In this document: positions 53,248 through 61,089 of the stretch, one piece after another | Numbering within the stretch: the first letter of the stretch is position 1 | Layout of the letters: each line of letters starts with the position of its first letter | Source: Thiosocius sp049669185 | Lineage (GTDB): Bacteria > Pseudomonadota > Gammaproteobacteria > Chromatiales > Chromatiaceae | Assembly (NCBI GenBank): GCA_049669185.1 | Contig: JBATKF010000505.1 | Location: 1 to 64,000 of the forward strand | Direction of reading: 5' to 3' | DNA length: 64,000 nt | The notes under the pieces: model-generated | Databases searched by the model: none | Told to the model about the DNA's origin: nothing | What the model saw: only the letters and a program-made list of their open reading frames with translations | Position numbers and translations under genes: made by a program

Positions 53248-53812
53248 TCTTGCGGACCAGATAGCGTCCGGGCAGGCCACCCTCGCGCACGATATCCAGC
53301 ATGCGTACCGGGAACGTGCCCTGCGAACGGTCCGCGAAATAGAGCTTGAGCGCCTCGGAGACAGTCGGAAAGGCCATGTGGTCCCAAGGAATTTCCGGCT
53401 CCGCCAGCAGTTCCACTGCGAGGCTTTCCTCTCCCGGAGAGAAGTCGAGATCGAGCAGGCGTCCGCGAAACAGCATATACACTTGGTTGATGTGCGGCAG
53501 GTTGACGGTCACATAGAGGTCATCGACCGCAACGCGCGCGTTGGCCTCTTCTAGCGTTTCCCGGATCGCGCCCTCATAGGTCGTCTCTCCGTTCTCCATG
53601 AACCCGGCCGGCACTGTCCAGAGGCCGAGACGCGGCTCGATGGCACGCCGGCATAGCAGCACCTTGTCTTCCCAATGCGCAATGCAACCGGCTACGACCT
53701 TCGGGTTCTGGTAGTGAACAGTGCCGCATTTATCACACAGATGGCGCGGGCGATTGTCTCCATCCGGGACACCGACGCGCACCTCGCTGCCGCAGACACT
53801 GCAATACTTCAT
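53240..53812 (-). CDS. NUDIX hydrolase with N-terminal zinc ribbon
   Basis: The 190-residue protein begins with a zinc ribbon (CSVCGSE at 4-10 and CDKCG at 26-30), then HYQNPKVVAGCI, and a Nudix box GFMENGETTYEGAIRETLEEA (about 70-90). The box fits GX5EX7RE-x2-EE except that the usual Gly after it is replaced (EEANARV). Such enzymes hydrolyse nucleoside diphosphate derivatives; the zinc ribbon is shared with NudC-type proteins, but the NudC QPWPFPxS signature is not present. It is divergent from ppx. Confidence 0.88.
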   Translation of the reverse strand: MKYCSVCGSEVRVGVPDGDNRPRHLCDKCGTVHYQNPKVVAGCIAHWEDKVLLCRRAIEPRLGLWTVPAGFMENGETTYEGAIRETLEEANARVAVDDLYVTVNLPHINQVYMLFRGRLLDLDFSPGEESLAVELLAEPEIPWDHMAFPTVSEALKLYFADRSQGTFPVRMLDIVREGGLPGRYLVRKIS

Positions 53813-53883
53813 CGTTCATCCATCGGGGTTTTGCGCATGATACCAGCCCCGATCCGCAGACCACCGCCCGTCCAGCGCGGCGG

Positions 53884-53958
53884 CACCCCGCCTGGGGTGA
53901 ACCGTGACGGCAAGCATAAAGGCGTCCGCAGTAGGAAGCTGGTGGCATAGGCGGGCTA
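53884..53958 (-). repeat. Intergenic repeat, copy B
   Basis: Read on the minus strand, TAGCCCGCC (53950-53958) is followed by CACCAGCTTCCTACTGCGGACGCC (53920-53943), then TTATGCT. This core is identical to copy A at 47110-47140 apart from one base. The outer arms differ from copy A, but GCCCGCC/GGCGGGG still pair, so the stem seems conserved while its sequence changes. It lies between the divergent nudix and ppx genes. Confidence 0.65.
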
Positions 53959-54022
53959 CCTCTCCTGGTCAGCTGAGGAAGCGCCGGTTAGCATTGCCGC
54001 AACCTCAGAGAGCTGCGAGCGC

Positions 54023-55534
54023 ATGAGCGAACAATACGCCGACGCCGATATTCCGGAGACCGTGGCAGCGGTCGATCTCGGTTCCAACAGTTTTCATATG
54101 ATCGTTGGTAAACTCGATAACAATCAGCTGGTTATCGTAGATCGCCTGCGCGACGCCGTGCGCCTTGGGGGTGGCCTGCTGGAGAACAAGACCCTCAGCG
54201 ACGACGCCTGGGAACGTGCGCTCGACAGCCTGTCACGCATGGGCCAGCGCCTGCGCGCCTTGCCACCGCACGCGGTACGTGCGGTAGGTACCAACACCAT
54301 GCGGCAGATTCGCGACGGCGGCGCATTCCTACAGGCCGCAGAGGATGCGCTCGGACATCCAATCGAGATCATCGGGGGGCGTGAGGAGGCGCGCCTGGTC
54401 TACCTCGGTGTCGCGCATGGTCTTGCGGCAGGCGAAGAGACCCGCCTGGTGATCGATATCGGCGGCGGCAGTACCGAGCTGATCCTTGGCGAAGGACTGG
54501 CGCCGAGAGAGAGAGAAAGCCTGTTCATGGGTTGTGTCAGCATGACACAGCGCTTTTTTCCCAGTGGCAAGATCAGCCAGGACGCGATGGACCGGGCCGT
54601 ATTGAGCGGCCGCGTCGAACTCCGACCGGTCCGGCGGATGTTTCACTCCGGTCAGTGGGATGCCGCGGTCGGCAGCTCAGGCACCATCAAGTCTATAGAG
54701 CGCGTCGTGATCGCCAACGGCTGGAGTGAAGAAGGCATCAACCGGTCATCGCTGAAAAGGCTTCGCCGCGCGCTGGTCAGCGCCGGACATATCGACGAGG
54801 TCAAGCTCGAAGAGCTGTCGGACGATCGTCGACCGGTGTTCGCCGGCGGCGTTGCCGTGCTCAGCGCGGTATTCAAGGCTCTCGACATCGACAAGATGCG
54901 GGTATCCGACCTGGCGCTGCGCGAGGGGCTCTTGTACGAGCTGGTCGGCCATATCCGACACATAGATATCCGCGACTCCACTGTCCGGGCGGTGATGCAG
55001 CGCTTCGGAGTGGACCGCAAACAGGCGAGCCGGGTGGAGGCGACGGCACGGGCGCTGCTGCGGCAGGTCGAGGAGAACTGGGCACTTGACGATCCCGAAC
55101 ACACCTTGATGCTCAACTGGGCGAGCCGGCTGCATGAGATCGGCCTGATCATTTCACACAGCAGTTTCCATAAGCACGGTGCCTATATCTTGGCGAATGC
55201 TGACCTGCCGGGCTTTTCGCGTCCGCAGCAGGCGGTGTTGGCGGCACTGGTGCGGGTCCACCGGCGCAGATTCCTCGACAGCGAGTTCGTGGCCCTTCCC
55301 ACCTACGCCGCGGAGAGCACCAAGCGAATGGCGGTGTTGCTGCGCCTGTCAGTCCTGCTGCACCGTGGGCGCAGCGGCAGTCATAAACCGCCGATGAAAA
55401 TCGCCGTCCACGAAAAAGACGTTCGGCTGGACTTCCCCGACGGCTGGCTGGTGGAGCACCCCCTGACCGAGGCCGAGATAGCGCGCGAGGCCGAGTACCT
55501 CTCCGCGTCAGGATTCACCCTGCAATATGCCTAG
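54023..55534 (+). CDS. ppx: Exopolyphosphatase (Ppx/GppA family)
   Basis: The 503-residue ASKHA-fold phosphatase has the Ppx N-terminal AAVDLGSNSFHMIVGK, GGREEARLVYLGV, DIGGGSTELILGEG and GSSGTIKSIERV motifs, and a C-terminal HD-like domain (about 320-500). It removes phosphate from polyphosphate or pppGpp. Length fits Ppx (E. coli 513). The start at 54023 places DLGSNS near residue 18. It is transcribed alone; the following gene starts 62 bp later. Confidence 0.93.
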   Translation: MSEQYADADIPETVAAVDLGSNSFHMIVGKLDNNQLVIVDRLRDAVRLGGGLLENKTLSDDAWERALDSLSRMGQRLRALPPHAVRAVGTNTMRQIRDGGAFLQAAEDALGHPIEIIGGREEARLVYLGVAHGLAAGEETRLVIDIGGGSTELILGEGLAPRERESLFMGCVSMTQRFFPSGKISQDAMDRAVLSGRVELRPVRRMFHSGQWDAAVGSSGTIKSIERVVIANGWSEEGINRSSLKRLRRALVSAGHIDEVKLEELSDDRRPVFAGGVAVLSAVFKALDIDKMRVSDLALREGLLYELVGHIRHIDIRDSTVRAVMQRFGVDRKQASRVEATARALLRQVEENWALDDPEHTLMLNWASRLHEIGLIISHSSFHKHGAYILANADLPGFSRPQQAVLAALVRVHRRRFLDSEFVALPTYAAESTKRMAVLLRLSVLLHRGRSGSHKPPMKIAVHEKDVRLDFPDGWLVEHPLTEAEIAREAEYLSASGFTLQYA

Positions 55535-55596
55535 GTAATTCCGCTTCCAGCCGTTGCAAACTCCGCGGCTATTAGAATAGACGGAGAGGGAGGCGA

Positions 55597-56880
55597 ATGT
55601 CCGATATCACCGAGGCCCTGATGGGCTTTGAACTGGGAGACGATGAAAGCGAATCAGCAGTTCAGACACTCGAGCGCACCGACGCGCATGCGATGTGCGC
55701 TATGGCCTTCAGCCTGCATTGGGATAGCGAGTTCGCGCGACACACCGACCAGCTGGTCGCACGCAAGCTAAATCTGTGGCGCGATATCCTGCCGTACGAA
55801 CTCGAACCCGAACTCATCGATAAGCCCGTCAACCACATCGCCAGCCGGGGCTTCGCGCCCGGTGAGTTGATCGTCCCGTACCAATCCGACCTGTGTTTCA
55901 ACCTCACACAACGCGCCTTCCATCGCACGCTGCGCAAAAACAGTTACATCGAACCACGTGCCGGTCGCTTTTATCCGCGTGCCTTCATCGGCGGCTCGCG
56001 CGGTATCTTTCCCGAGGAGCGTCTGCCGTTCCGGGTAAGTAGCGTCAGCGGGGACATGATTGGCTGCGACCTCAATCATCCCTTAGCAGAAAGGGCTCTC
56101 GACCTCAGCGTACGGATCCTGGATATCTGGGCCGCAGGCGAGGAACACGGCGGCAGCTGCAACGATATCGCAGAGATGGTTGCGCTCAACGGCCCCGGGA
56201 TGCAGGCGCGTTGGCGCGCTCAGCCGACGGACTTTTGGCAGGACCTGCCGTTCGCTCGCGCGGCGGGGGAGCCCGACGCCGGTTTCTACGCGATGCCGCG
56301 CCTGGTGCCGCACGTCGATCAGACGGCATCGGCACAGATCGGCCAGCTGTATCAGCGTCTGCTGCCCCCACAAGGCCGGGTTCTCGACCTGATGGCCAGC
56401 TGGCAGTCTCACCTGCCCGACGCGCACCACCTTGGCGAAATCATCGGACTCGGGATGAATGCCGAGGAGCTCGCGGCCAATCCGCTGCTCGCCGGGCACC
56501 GGCTGCACGATCTCAATCTCGACCCCAAGCTGCCCTACGAGGATGCGGAGTTTGACGCCGTCATCTGCAGCCTGTCGGTCGAGTACCTGGTCAAGCCGTT
56601 CGAGGTCTTTGCCGAGGTTGCCCGCGTGCTGCAGCCGGGTGGCCGTTTCATCGTCACTTTCTCCAACCGCTGGTTCCCACCCAAGGTGATCCGCGTCTGG
56701 GAGGGCATCCACGAATTCGAACGTCCCGGATTGGTCCTGGAATACTTCCTGCGTGACGGCCTGTTCGATCAGCTCGAGACCTGGTCGGTACGCGGGCTGC
56801 CGCGCCCCGCAGACGACAAGTACGCGGACCGGATGGCCGATAGCGATCCGGTGTATGCGGTGTGGGGCAGCAAACGTTGA
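55597..56880 (+). CDS. FKBP/SlyD-like domain fused to a degenerate class I methyltransferase
   Basis: The 427-residue protein is unusual. Residues about 88-180 resemble an FKBP-type peptidyl-prolyl isomerase: VPYQSDLCF, GRFYPRAFIGGSRGIFPEERLPFRV and IGCDLNHPLAERALDL, similar to the NHPLAG segment of SlyD. Residues about 240-420 are methyltransferase-like: VLDLMASWQSHLP at motif I (262-274) lacks the usual glycine-rich loop, with AVICSLSVEYL and RVLQPGGRFIVTFSNR following. The first 85 residues are unique. It may be a SAM-dependent enzyme or a pseudo-methyltransferase. It starts a tightly linked four-gene operon. Confidence 0.78.
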   Translation: MSDITEALMGFELGDDESESAVQTLERTDAHAMCAMAFSLHWDSEFARHTDQLVARKLNLWRDILPYELEPELIDKPVNHIASRGFAPGELIVPYQSDLCFNLTQRAFHRTLRKNSYIEPRAGRFYPRAFIGGSRGIFPEERLPFRVSSVSGDMIGCDLNHPLAERALDLSVRILDIWAAGEEHGGSCNDIAEMVALNGPGMQARWRAQPTDFWQDLPFARAAGEPDAGFYAMPRLVPHVDQTASAQIGQLYQRLLPPQGRVLDLMASWQSHLPDAHHLGEIIGLGMNAEELAANPLLAGHRLHDLNLDPKLPYEDAEFDAVICSLSVEYLVKPFEVFAEVARVLQPGGRFIVTFSNRWFPPKVIRVWEGIHEFERPGLVLEYFLRDGLFDQLETWSVRGLPRPADDKYADRMADSDPVYAVWGSKR

Positions 56881-57077
56881 CACCGCAGGGGATCGACAGC
56901 CTTGCCTGGATGCAGCAGTTGGCCGGACGTATAGATCAGTTGAACAGCCGGGCCGAGATAGAATCGGCCCTGGACGATATCGAGTACCTGACGGAGGCAC
57001 TCGATCCGCAGCTGCAGGAGTCTGCCTACCAGTTGATCGAGATGCTGCGGCGCAGGCTGGAAGCGCCGGTACGGTGA
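56862..57077 (+). CDS. Small helical protein of unknown function
   Basis: The 71-residue frame from GTG 56862, or 66 residues from TTG 56877 overlapping the upstream stop (TTGA), encodes a helical protein (SLAWMQQLAGRIDQLNSRAEIESALDDIEYL). It has no cysteines or membrane segment. Its stop overlaps the GTG start of the next gene, so the three genes are probably made together. Confidence 0.6.
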   Translation: MGQQTLTPQGIDSLAWMQQLAGRIDQLNSRAEIESALDDIEYLTEALDPQLQESAYQLIEMLRRRLEAPVR

Positions 57078-58000
57078 GTGAGCCCGGCAGCGGCTCGCGG
57101 CACTATGCAGTGCGCCGCGTCAATCCCTTCGAGGGCGTGCTGCAGGTCGTGGAGACACATAATGCACGCGCCTACAGCCCAAACGGTCATGTCTGGCAGG
57201 TGCAGGTGTTGGCGCAGCGCCCGGACCATACCTGGCGCAGTTTTAACGATGTAGAACCAATCGAGCAGTTCTTCAATTTCGGGCTCTGGGACGCGGTCGA
57301 GGGTCTGCACCGGATCCCAGCCAGCCCCATACTGGACATAGGCGACATGCAGGGGGCGGCCGACGAGCTCACCGGCGTGCTGCGGCACGTGGTCGAGGAT
57401 CTGCCTTTCGCATTGATCGATGACTACGAATACTGGGCCACCGATTACGACGGCCGGCCGGTGGCACTGTTGGCAACCACCGAGAATCCGCGCCTGATGC
57501 ACGACATCCGGGTGAGTCGCTGGCAGGCGACCCGCGTATCCGACCACAGCTTTACCTCGCCGTCCTTGCTCGCACGTGATCTGCCCACCAAGGGACATGT
57601 CGGCCCCCGCCAACACGCCGAGCTGCTGGAGCGCCAGGTGCGCCAGCTGGGCCAGCACAAGGTCTGGTTCCGCCGCTCGTCCGAAGGTGATGGTGAACGC
57701 CTGCACCCCAAACGCGCCGAGACCACATTGACCGCAGAGGTCTTTCCACCGCTCGGGCTCAAGTCCGACTGGACAGACGATCTGACACGCGAACTCGCCG
57801 CAGACTACCTCGCCTGGCAGGCACCCCGGCTGCTGACGCTGCAACGTATTGACGATGCGCAGCGCCGCTGGCTCGAACAGCACGCCTGTCACCGGGCCGT
57901 AGAACTCGCCGCAGCCTATCGATTGATCCCGCGTATACTCGACAAGGCGCGCCTCGAGGCAGCACGCGTTGAGGCAAGACTGCGCCGATCCGCCGTCTAA
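57074..58000 (+). CDS. Protein of unknown function in the FKBP-methyltransferase operon
   Basis: The GTG at 57074 overlaps the previous stop (GTGA). The 308-residue product has no signal or membrane segment. Visible features are RRVNPFEGVLQVVE, a Trp-rich segment (HVWQVQVLAQRPDHTWRSFND), DDYEYWATDYDGRPVALLATT and a helical basic C-terminus (RILDKARLEAARVEARLRRS). No family is recognised. Its tight coupling to the two genes upstream suggests a shared complex or pathway. Confidence 0.72.
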   Translation: MSEPGSGSRHYAVRRVNPFEGVLQVVETHNARAYSPNGHVWQVQVLAQRPDHTWRSFNDVEPIEQFFNFGLWDAVEGLHRIPASPILDIGDMQGAADELTGVLRHVVEDLPFALIDDYEYWATDYDGRPVALLATTENPRLMHDIRVSRWQATRVSDHSFTSPSLLARDLPTKGHVGPRQHAELLERQVRQLGQHKVWFRRSSEGDGERLHPKRAETTLTAEVFPPLGLKSDWTDDLTRELAADYLAWQAPRLLTLQRIDDAQRRWLEQHACHRAVELAAAYRLIPRILDKARLEAARVEARLRRSAV

Positions 58001-58030
58001 GATTGAAGAAAAACCGAGGAGACAGCGACC

Positions 58031-58810
58031 TTGTCAGCGCAGAAAGACTGGCGTGTGGACATCTTTCCCCTGACCTTTTTCGCCCTGGTGATCGCTGCCA
58101 AGACCTACTATCTGGTCGGCTACGTCAACGCCCACGCGCATCTCTGGGATTTGATGACCGACGCCGAGCGCCGTCAGGCCTTCGGCGGTGCGGTGGGGTA
58201 CTACCTGACGGGGCAGTTCTCGCACATCAGCTATTATGCGACGGCGCTCGCCTTCGATGCACTGGTGTTCTACAGCCTCTGGGTGCGACGCGCAGCAAAG
58301 GAGCGTCCGCATGGCTTCTGGGAAAACATCTTCCCGTTGATCACCGTGTTCGTCCCGGTGCTGGGCTTCACCTTGATGTTCATCCCCGATGTGCGCGCGG
58401 TATTGCCGACCTATCCACCGGCATTCCTACATCGGATGGGAGACCTGATACCGGGGTTTCCGTTCTACATGAACCTGGCCGGGCTACTGATCGGACTGTT
58501 TGGTGCCGCGTTCAGCATCTGGGCCATTCGCCATTTACGCGCCTCGTTCGGCCTGCGCACCGCGGTGCGCGACCTGGTAACCACCGGCCCCTACCGACGC
58601 ATCCGGCACCCGCTGTACTTTGGTGAGATCATTCACATCTTCGGTGTCGTCATTCTGGCCGCCACGCCCGCGGCACTGTACCTGTTCATCGTCGCGGTCG
58701 CGTTGCAGGCGATCCGCGCCAAGATCGAAGAGCGAAAATTTCTCGCCAGCGTCCCCGCGTACGCAGAATTCAAGCGCAATACCGGGTTTCTGTGGCCCAG
58801 GTTTTTTTGA
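58031..58810 (+). CDS. Membrane methyltransferase-like protein (ICMT/PEMT family)
   Basis: This 259-residue integral membrane protein has about six hydrophobic segments and the ICMT/PEMT C-terminal motif TTGPYRRIRHPLYFGEI with an EERKFLASVPAYAEFKR tail, which binds SAM and phospholipid or isoprenoid-type substrates in relatives. TTG 58031 gives a plausible start with GAGGAG about 13 bp upstream. It is 30 bp after the previous gene and probably in the same operon. The substrate is unknown. Confidence 0.82.
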   Translation: MSAQKDWRVDIFPLTFFALVIAAKTYYLVGYVNAHAHLWDLMTDAERRQAFGGAVGYYLTGQFSHISYYATALAFDALVFYSLWVRRAAKERPHGFWENIFPLITVFVPVLGFTLMFIPDVRAVLPTYPPAFLHRMGDLIPGFPFYMNLAGLLIGLFGAAFSIWAIRHLRASFGLRTAVRDLVTTGPYRRIRHPLYFGEIIHIFGVVILAATPAALYLFIVAVALQAIRAKIEERKFLASVPAYAEFKRNTGFLWPRFF

Positions 58811-58955
58811 ACGGTCGGCCACAGGGCACACGGGAGGCGATCCGCATTCAGCCGGCTGGTACAATCGTCCTGGGTAATTTCCCGTCAATTCGTGGCGCGA
58901 CGCCCGTGCAACCACACTTTAGACTGCGGCGGGTAGAAGATATCGACCTCAGGAT

Positions 58956-60056
58956 ATGCGCCCGACCAAACAGGAACCGAGTCCCTTGAGCGAACCCAAC
59001 CTGCAAAGCTATCACCACGACCAGGTCGGCCGAACGGGGATCCTGCTGGTCAACCTGGGGACACCGGATGCACCCGACCGCGCCTCCGTGCGCCGCTATC
59101 TCAAGGAGTTCTTGTGGGACCCCCGAGTCGTCGAGGTGCCGCGGCCGATCTGGTGGTTTGTCCTGAATGGCGTCATCCTGAACACCCGTCCGGGACGATC
59201 CGCCAAGGCCTACCAGAAGGTCTGGACCAACGAGGGTTCACCCCTGCTGTCGATATCCTACAAACAACGCGACGCCTTGGCGCAGCGGCTGGGTGATGCC
59301 ATGCCGGTCGCGCTGGCGATGCGCTACGGCAGCCCGTCGATCGAGACAGGCCTAGAGGAACTGCGCAATGCCGATGCACGGCGTATTCTGGTGCTACCGC
59401 TCTACCCACAGTATTCGGCGACGACCACTGCATCGATCTTTGATGCCGTGGCGGACGCACTGCGCAAATGGCGATGGATCCCCGAGCTGCGCTTCATCAA
59501 CCATTACCACGATGAACCGGCCTACATCGGCGCATTGGCCGATAGTGTGCGGCGTCATCGCGCGCAGTTCGGTGCAAGCGACAAACTGCTGCTGTCGTTT
59601 CATGGGATTCCCGAAGAGTACTTCCACAAGGGAGATCCCTATTTTTGCGAATGCCAGAAGAGCGGCCGCCTGCTCGCGGAAGCGCTGGACCTGAAACCGG
59701 ATCAGTGGCAGCTCAGCTTCCAGTCCCGTCTAGGCCCGAAGCAGTGGCTGCAGCCCTACACCGACAAGACACTCGAGACGATGGCCAGCGAGGGCGTGAA
59801 GTCGGTGCAGGTGATCTGCCCCGGCTTCTCCGCCGACTGCCTCGAGACCCTCGAGGAGATCGCCATGGAGAACCGCGAGGTCTTTCTCGAGGCCGGTGGC
59901 GAGCGCTACGAATACATACCCTGCCTGAATGAAGCGGCAGGTCATATCGATATGCTCGCAGGACTGATCGCCCAGCATACGCAAGGCTGGGGGCACAGCA
60001 CGGAAGACCCGGCCCAGGTTCGTGAACGGGCGTTGGCGATCGGTGCGGCCCAATAG
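58956..60056 (+). CDS. hemH: Ferrochelatase HemH
   Basis: At 366 residues this is a full-length ferrochelatase inserting Fe2+ into protoporphyrin IX. Motifs: GILLVNLGTPDAPD, FLWDPRVVEVPR, YPQYSATTTAS, the catalytic His in LSFHGIPEEY, and VICPGFSADCLETLEEI. The start could be ATG 58956 or a TTG at 58986 (SEPNLQSY). It is followed 4 bp later by a second ICMT-like gene. Confidence 0.95.
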   Translation: MRPTKQEPSPLSEPNLQSYHHDQVGRTGILLVNLGTPDAPDRASVRRYLKEFLWDPRVVEVPRPIWWFVLNGVILNTRPGRSAKAYQKVWTNEGSPLLSISYKQRDALAQRLGDAMPVALAMRYGSPSIETGLEELRNADARRILVLPLYPQYSATTTASIFDAVADALRKWRWIPELRFINHYHDEPAYIGALADSVRRHRAQFGASDKLLLSFHGIPEEYFHKGDPYFCECQKSGRLLAEALDLKPDQWQLSFQSRLGPKQWLQPYTDKTLETMASEGVKSVQVICPGFSADCLETLEEIAMENREVFLEAGGERYEYIPCLNEAAGHIDMLAGLIAQHTQGWGHSTEDPAQVRERALAIGAAQ

Positions 60057-60060
60057 CCCT

Positions 60061-60513
60061 ATGACGACGCATGAAAAATCACTGATCAGTCACCTCCTGG
60101 TCGGCCTGCAGTTCACGGCCATTGTGATCATTGCCTGGCCGTTCATGACGCAACCGGATGACCGCCTGCAATGGCTCGGAATCAGCGCCCTTGGCGCTAT
60201 CGTTGGCCTTTACACCCTGGCGCACAACAAGCTCGGCAACTTCGGCATATACCCCGAGCCGATACCGGATGCCTGCCTGATCACCACGGGACCCTATCAG
60301 TGGATCCGCCACCCGATGTATACCAGCCTGCTGCTGTTCATGCTGGGGATTGCCCTGTACAAACATGCATGGCCCAACTATCTCGGAATGGCACTATTGG
60401 CCCTTGCGATACTCGGCAAGATGCGGCGGGAGGAGGCTCATCTGCACCTGAAATTTGCGGACTACTCGGATTATGTGAGACGCACTCACCGGCTGATTCC
60501 GCGGATCTACTGA
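60061..60513 (+). CDS. Second ICMT/PEMT-like membrane protein
   Basis: The 150-residue membrane protein has four hydrophobic segments and the motif TTGPYQWIRHPMYTSLLL, with REEAHLHLKFADYSDYVRRTHRLIPRIY at the end. It is a minimal version of the family seen at 58031. The ATG at 60061 follows the hemH stop by 4 bp, so the two are co-transcribed. The substrate is unknown. Confidence 0.82.
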   Translation: MTTHEKSLISHLLVGLQFTAIVIIAWPFMTQPDDRLQWLGISALGAIVGLYTLAHNKLGNFGIYPEPIPDACLITTGPYQWIRHPMYTSLLLFMLGIALYKHAWPNYLGMALLALAILGKMRREEAHLHLKFADYSDYVRRTHRLIPRIY

Positions 60514-60527
60514 CCCGGCAGCATTCG

Positions 60528-60923
60528 ATGAGCGACAAGCCCAAGCCGACGGAAATCGTCCTGCATAAGAGATCACACTCGCTGGAGATCGCGTTCGATG
60601 ATGGCGCGCGCTTTGTCCTGCCCTGCGAGCTCCTGCGCGTCTACTCACCCTCGGCCGAGGTCCGCGGTCATTGGGGCCAGTACGCGAAACTGCAGCTGGA
60701 TAAACAGGACGTGAACATCACCGAGATCAAACCGGTCGGCGCCTATGCGATCAAGATCTTCTTCGATGACGGCCACAACTCCGGCCTGTTCGACTGGGGC
60801 TTTCTGTACGACCTGGGGCGCAAGCAGGACCTGCATTGGAACGATTATCTGCAGCGCCTCGCAGAGGCCGGCCATCAGCGCAAGGTCCCCAGTTGGCGTG
60901 TATCAGAGGATCCGGCCGACTGA
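60528..60923 (+). CDS. DUF971 family protein (gamma-butyrobetaine hydroxylase-like N-terminal domain)
   Basis: The 131-residue protein has the DUF971 pattern: TEIVLHKRSHSLEIAFDDGARFVLPCELLRVYSPSAEVRGH and VGAYAIKIFFDDGHNSGLFDWGFLYDLG. Related domains form the N-terminal part of gamma-butyrobetaine hydroxylase and occur alone in many proteobacteria, where they may aid Fe-S or metal handling. It is the last gene of the hemH group (14-bp gap). Confidence 0.88.
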   Translation: MSDKPKPTEIVLHKRSHSLEIAFDDGARFVLPCELLRVYSPSAEVRGHWGQYAKLQLDKQDVNITEIKPVGAYAIKIFFDDGHNSGLFDWGFLYDLGRKQDLHWNDYLQRLAEAGHQRKVPSWRVSEDPAD

Positions 60924-61055
60924 CGCGGTCGCCCCGGGCGACAGGCAGGGTGGCCTGCAAGACAGATTCCTTCTTGGCCGGTAGCACCCGGCGGGTCGCT
61001 TCGATAGGCCTCCGCAGCATGCCGCCAACCACAAATCAAGAGACGAATTCCCGTT

Positions 61056-61085
61056 CAAAGTATCGGCCACTAGGCCGATACTTTG
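61056..61085. promoter_or_regulatory. Perfect 13-bp inverted repeat before the sensor gene
   Basis: CAAAGTATCGGCC (61056-61068), loop ACTA and GGCCGATACTTTG (61073-61085) form a perfect hairpin ending 4 bp before the ATG at 61090. It would hide or replace the ribosome binding site if the start is right, so it may be an operator or a translation-control element. No other copy was noticed. Confidence 0.5.
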
Positions 61086-61089
61086 ACGT

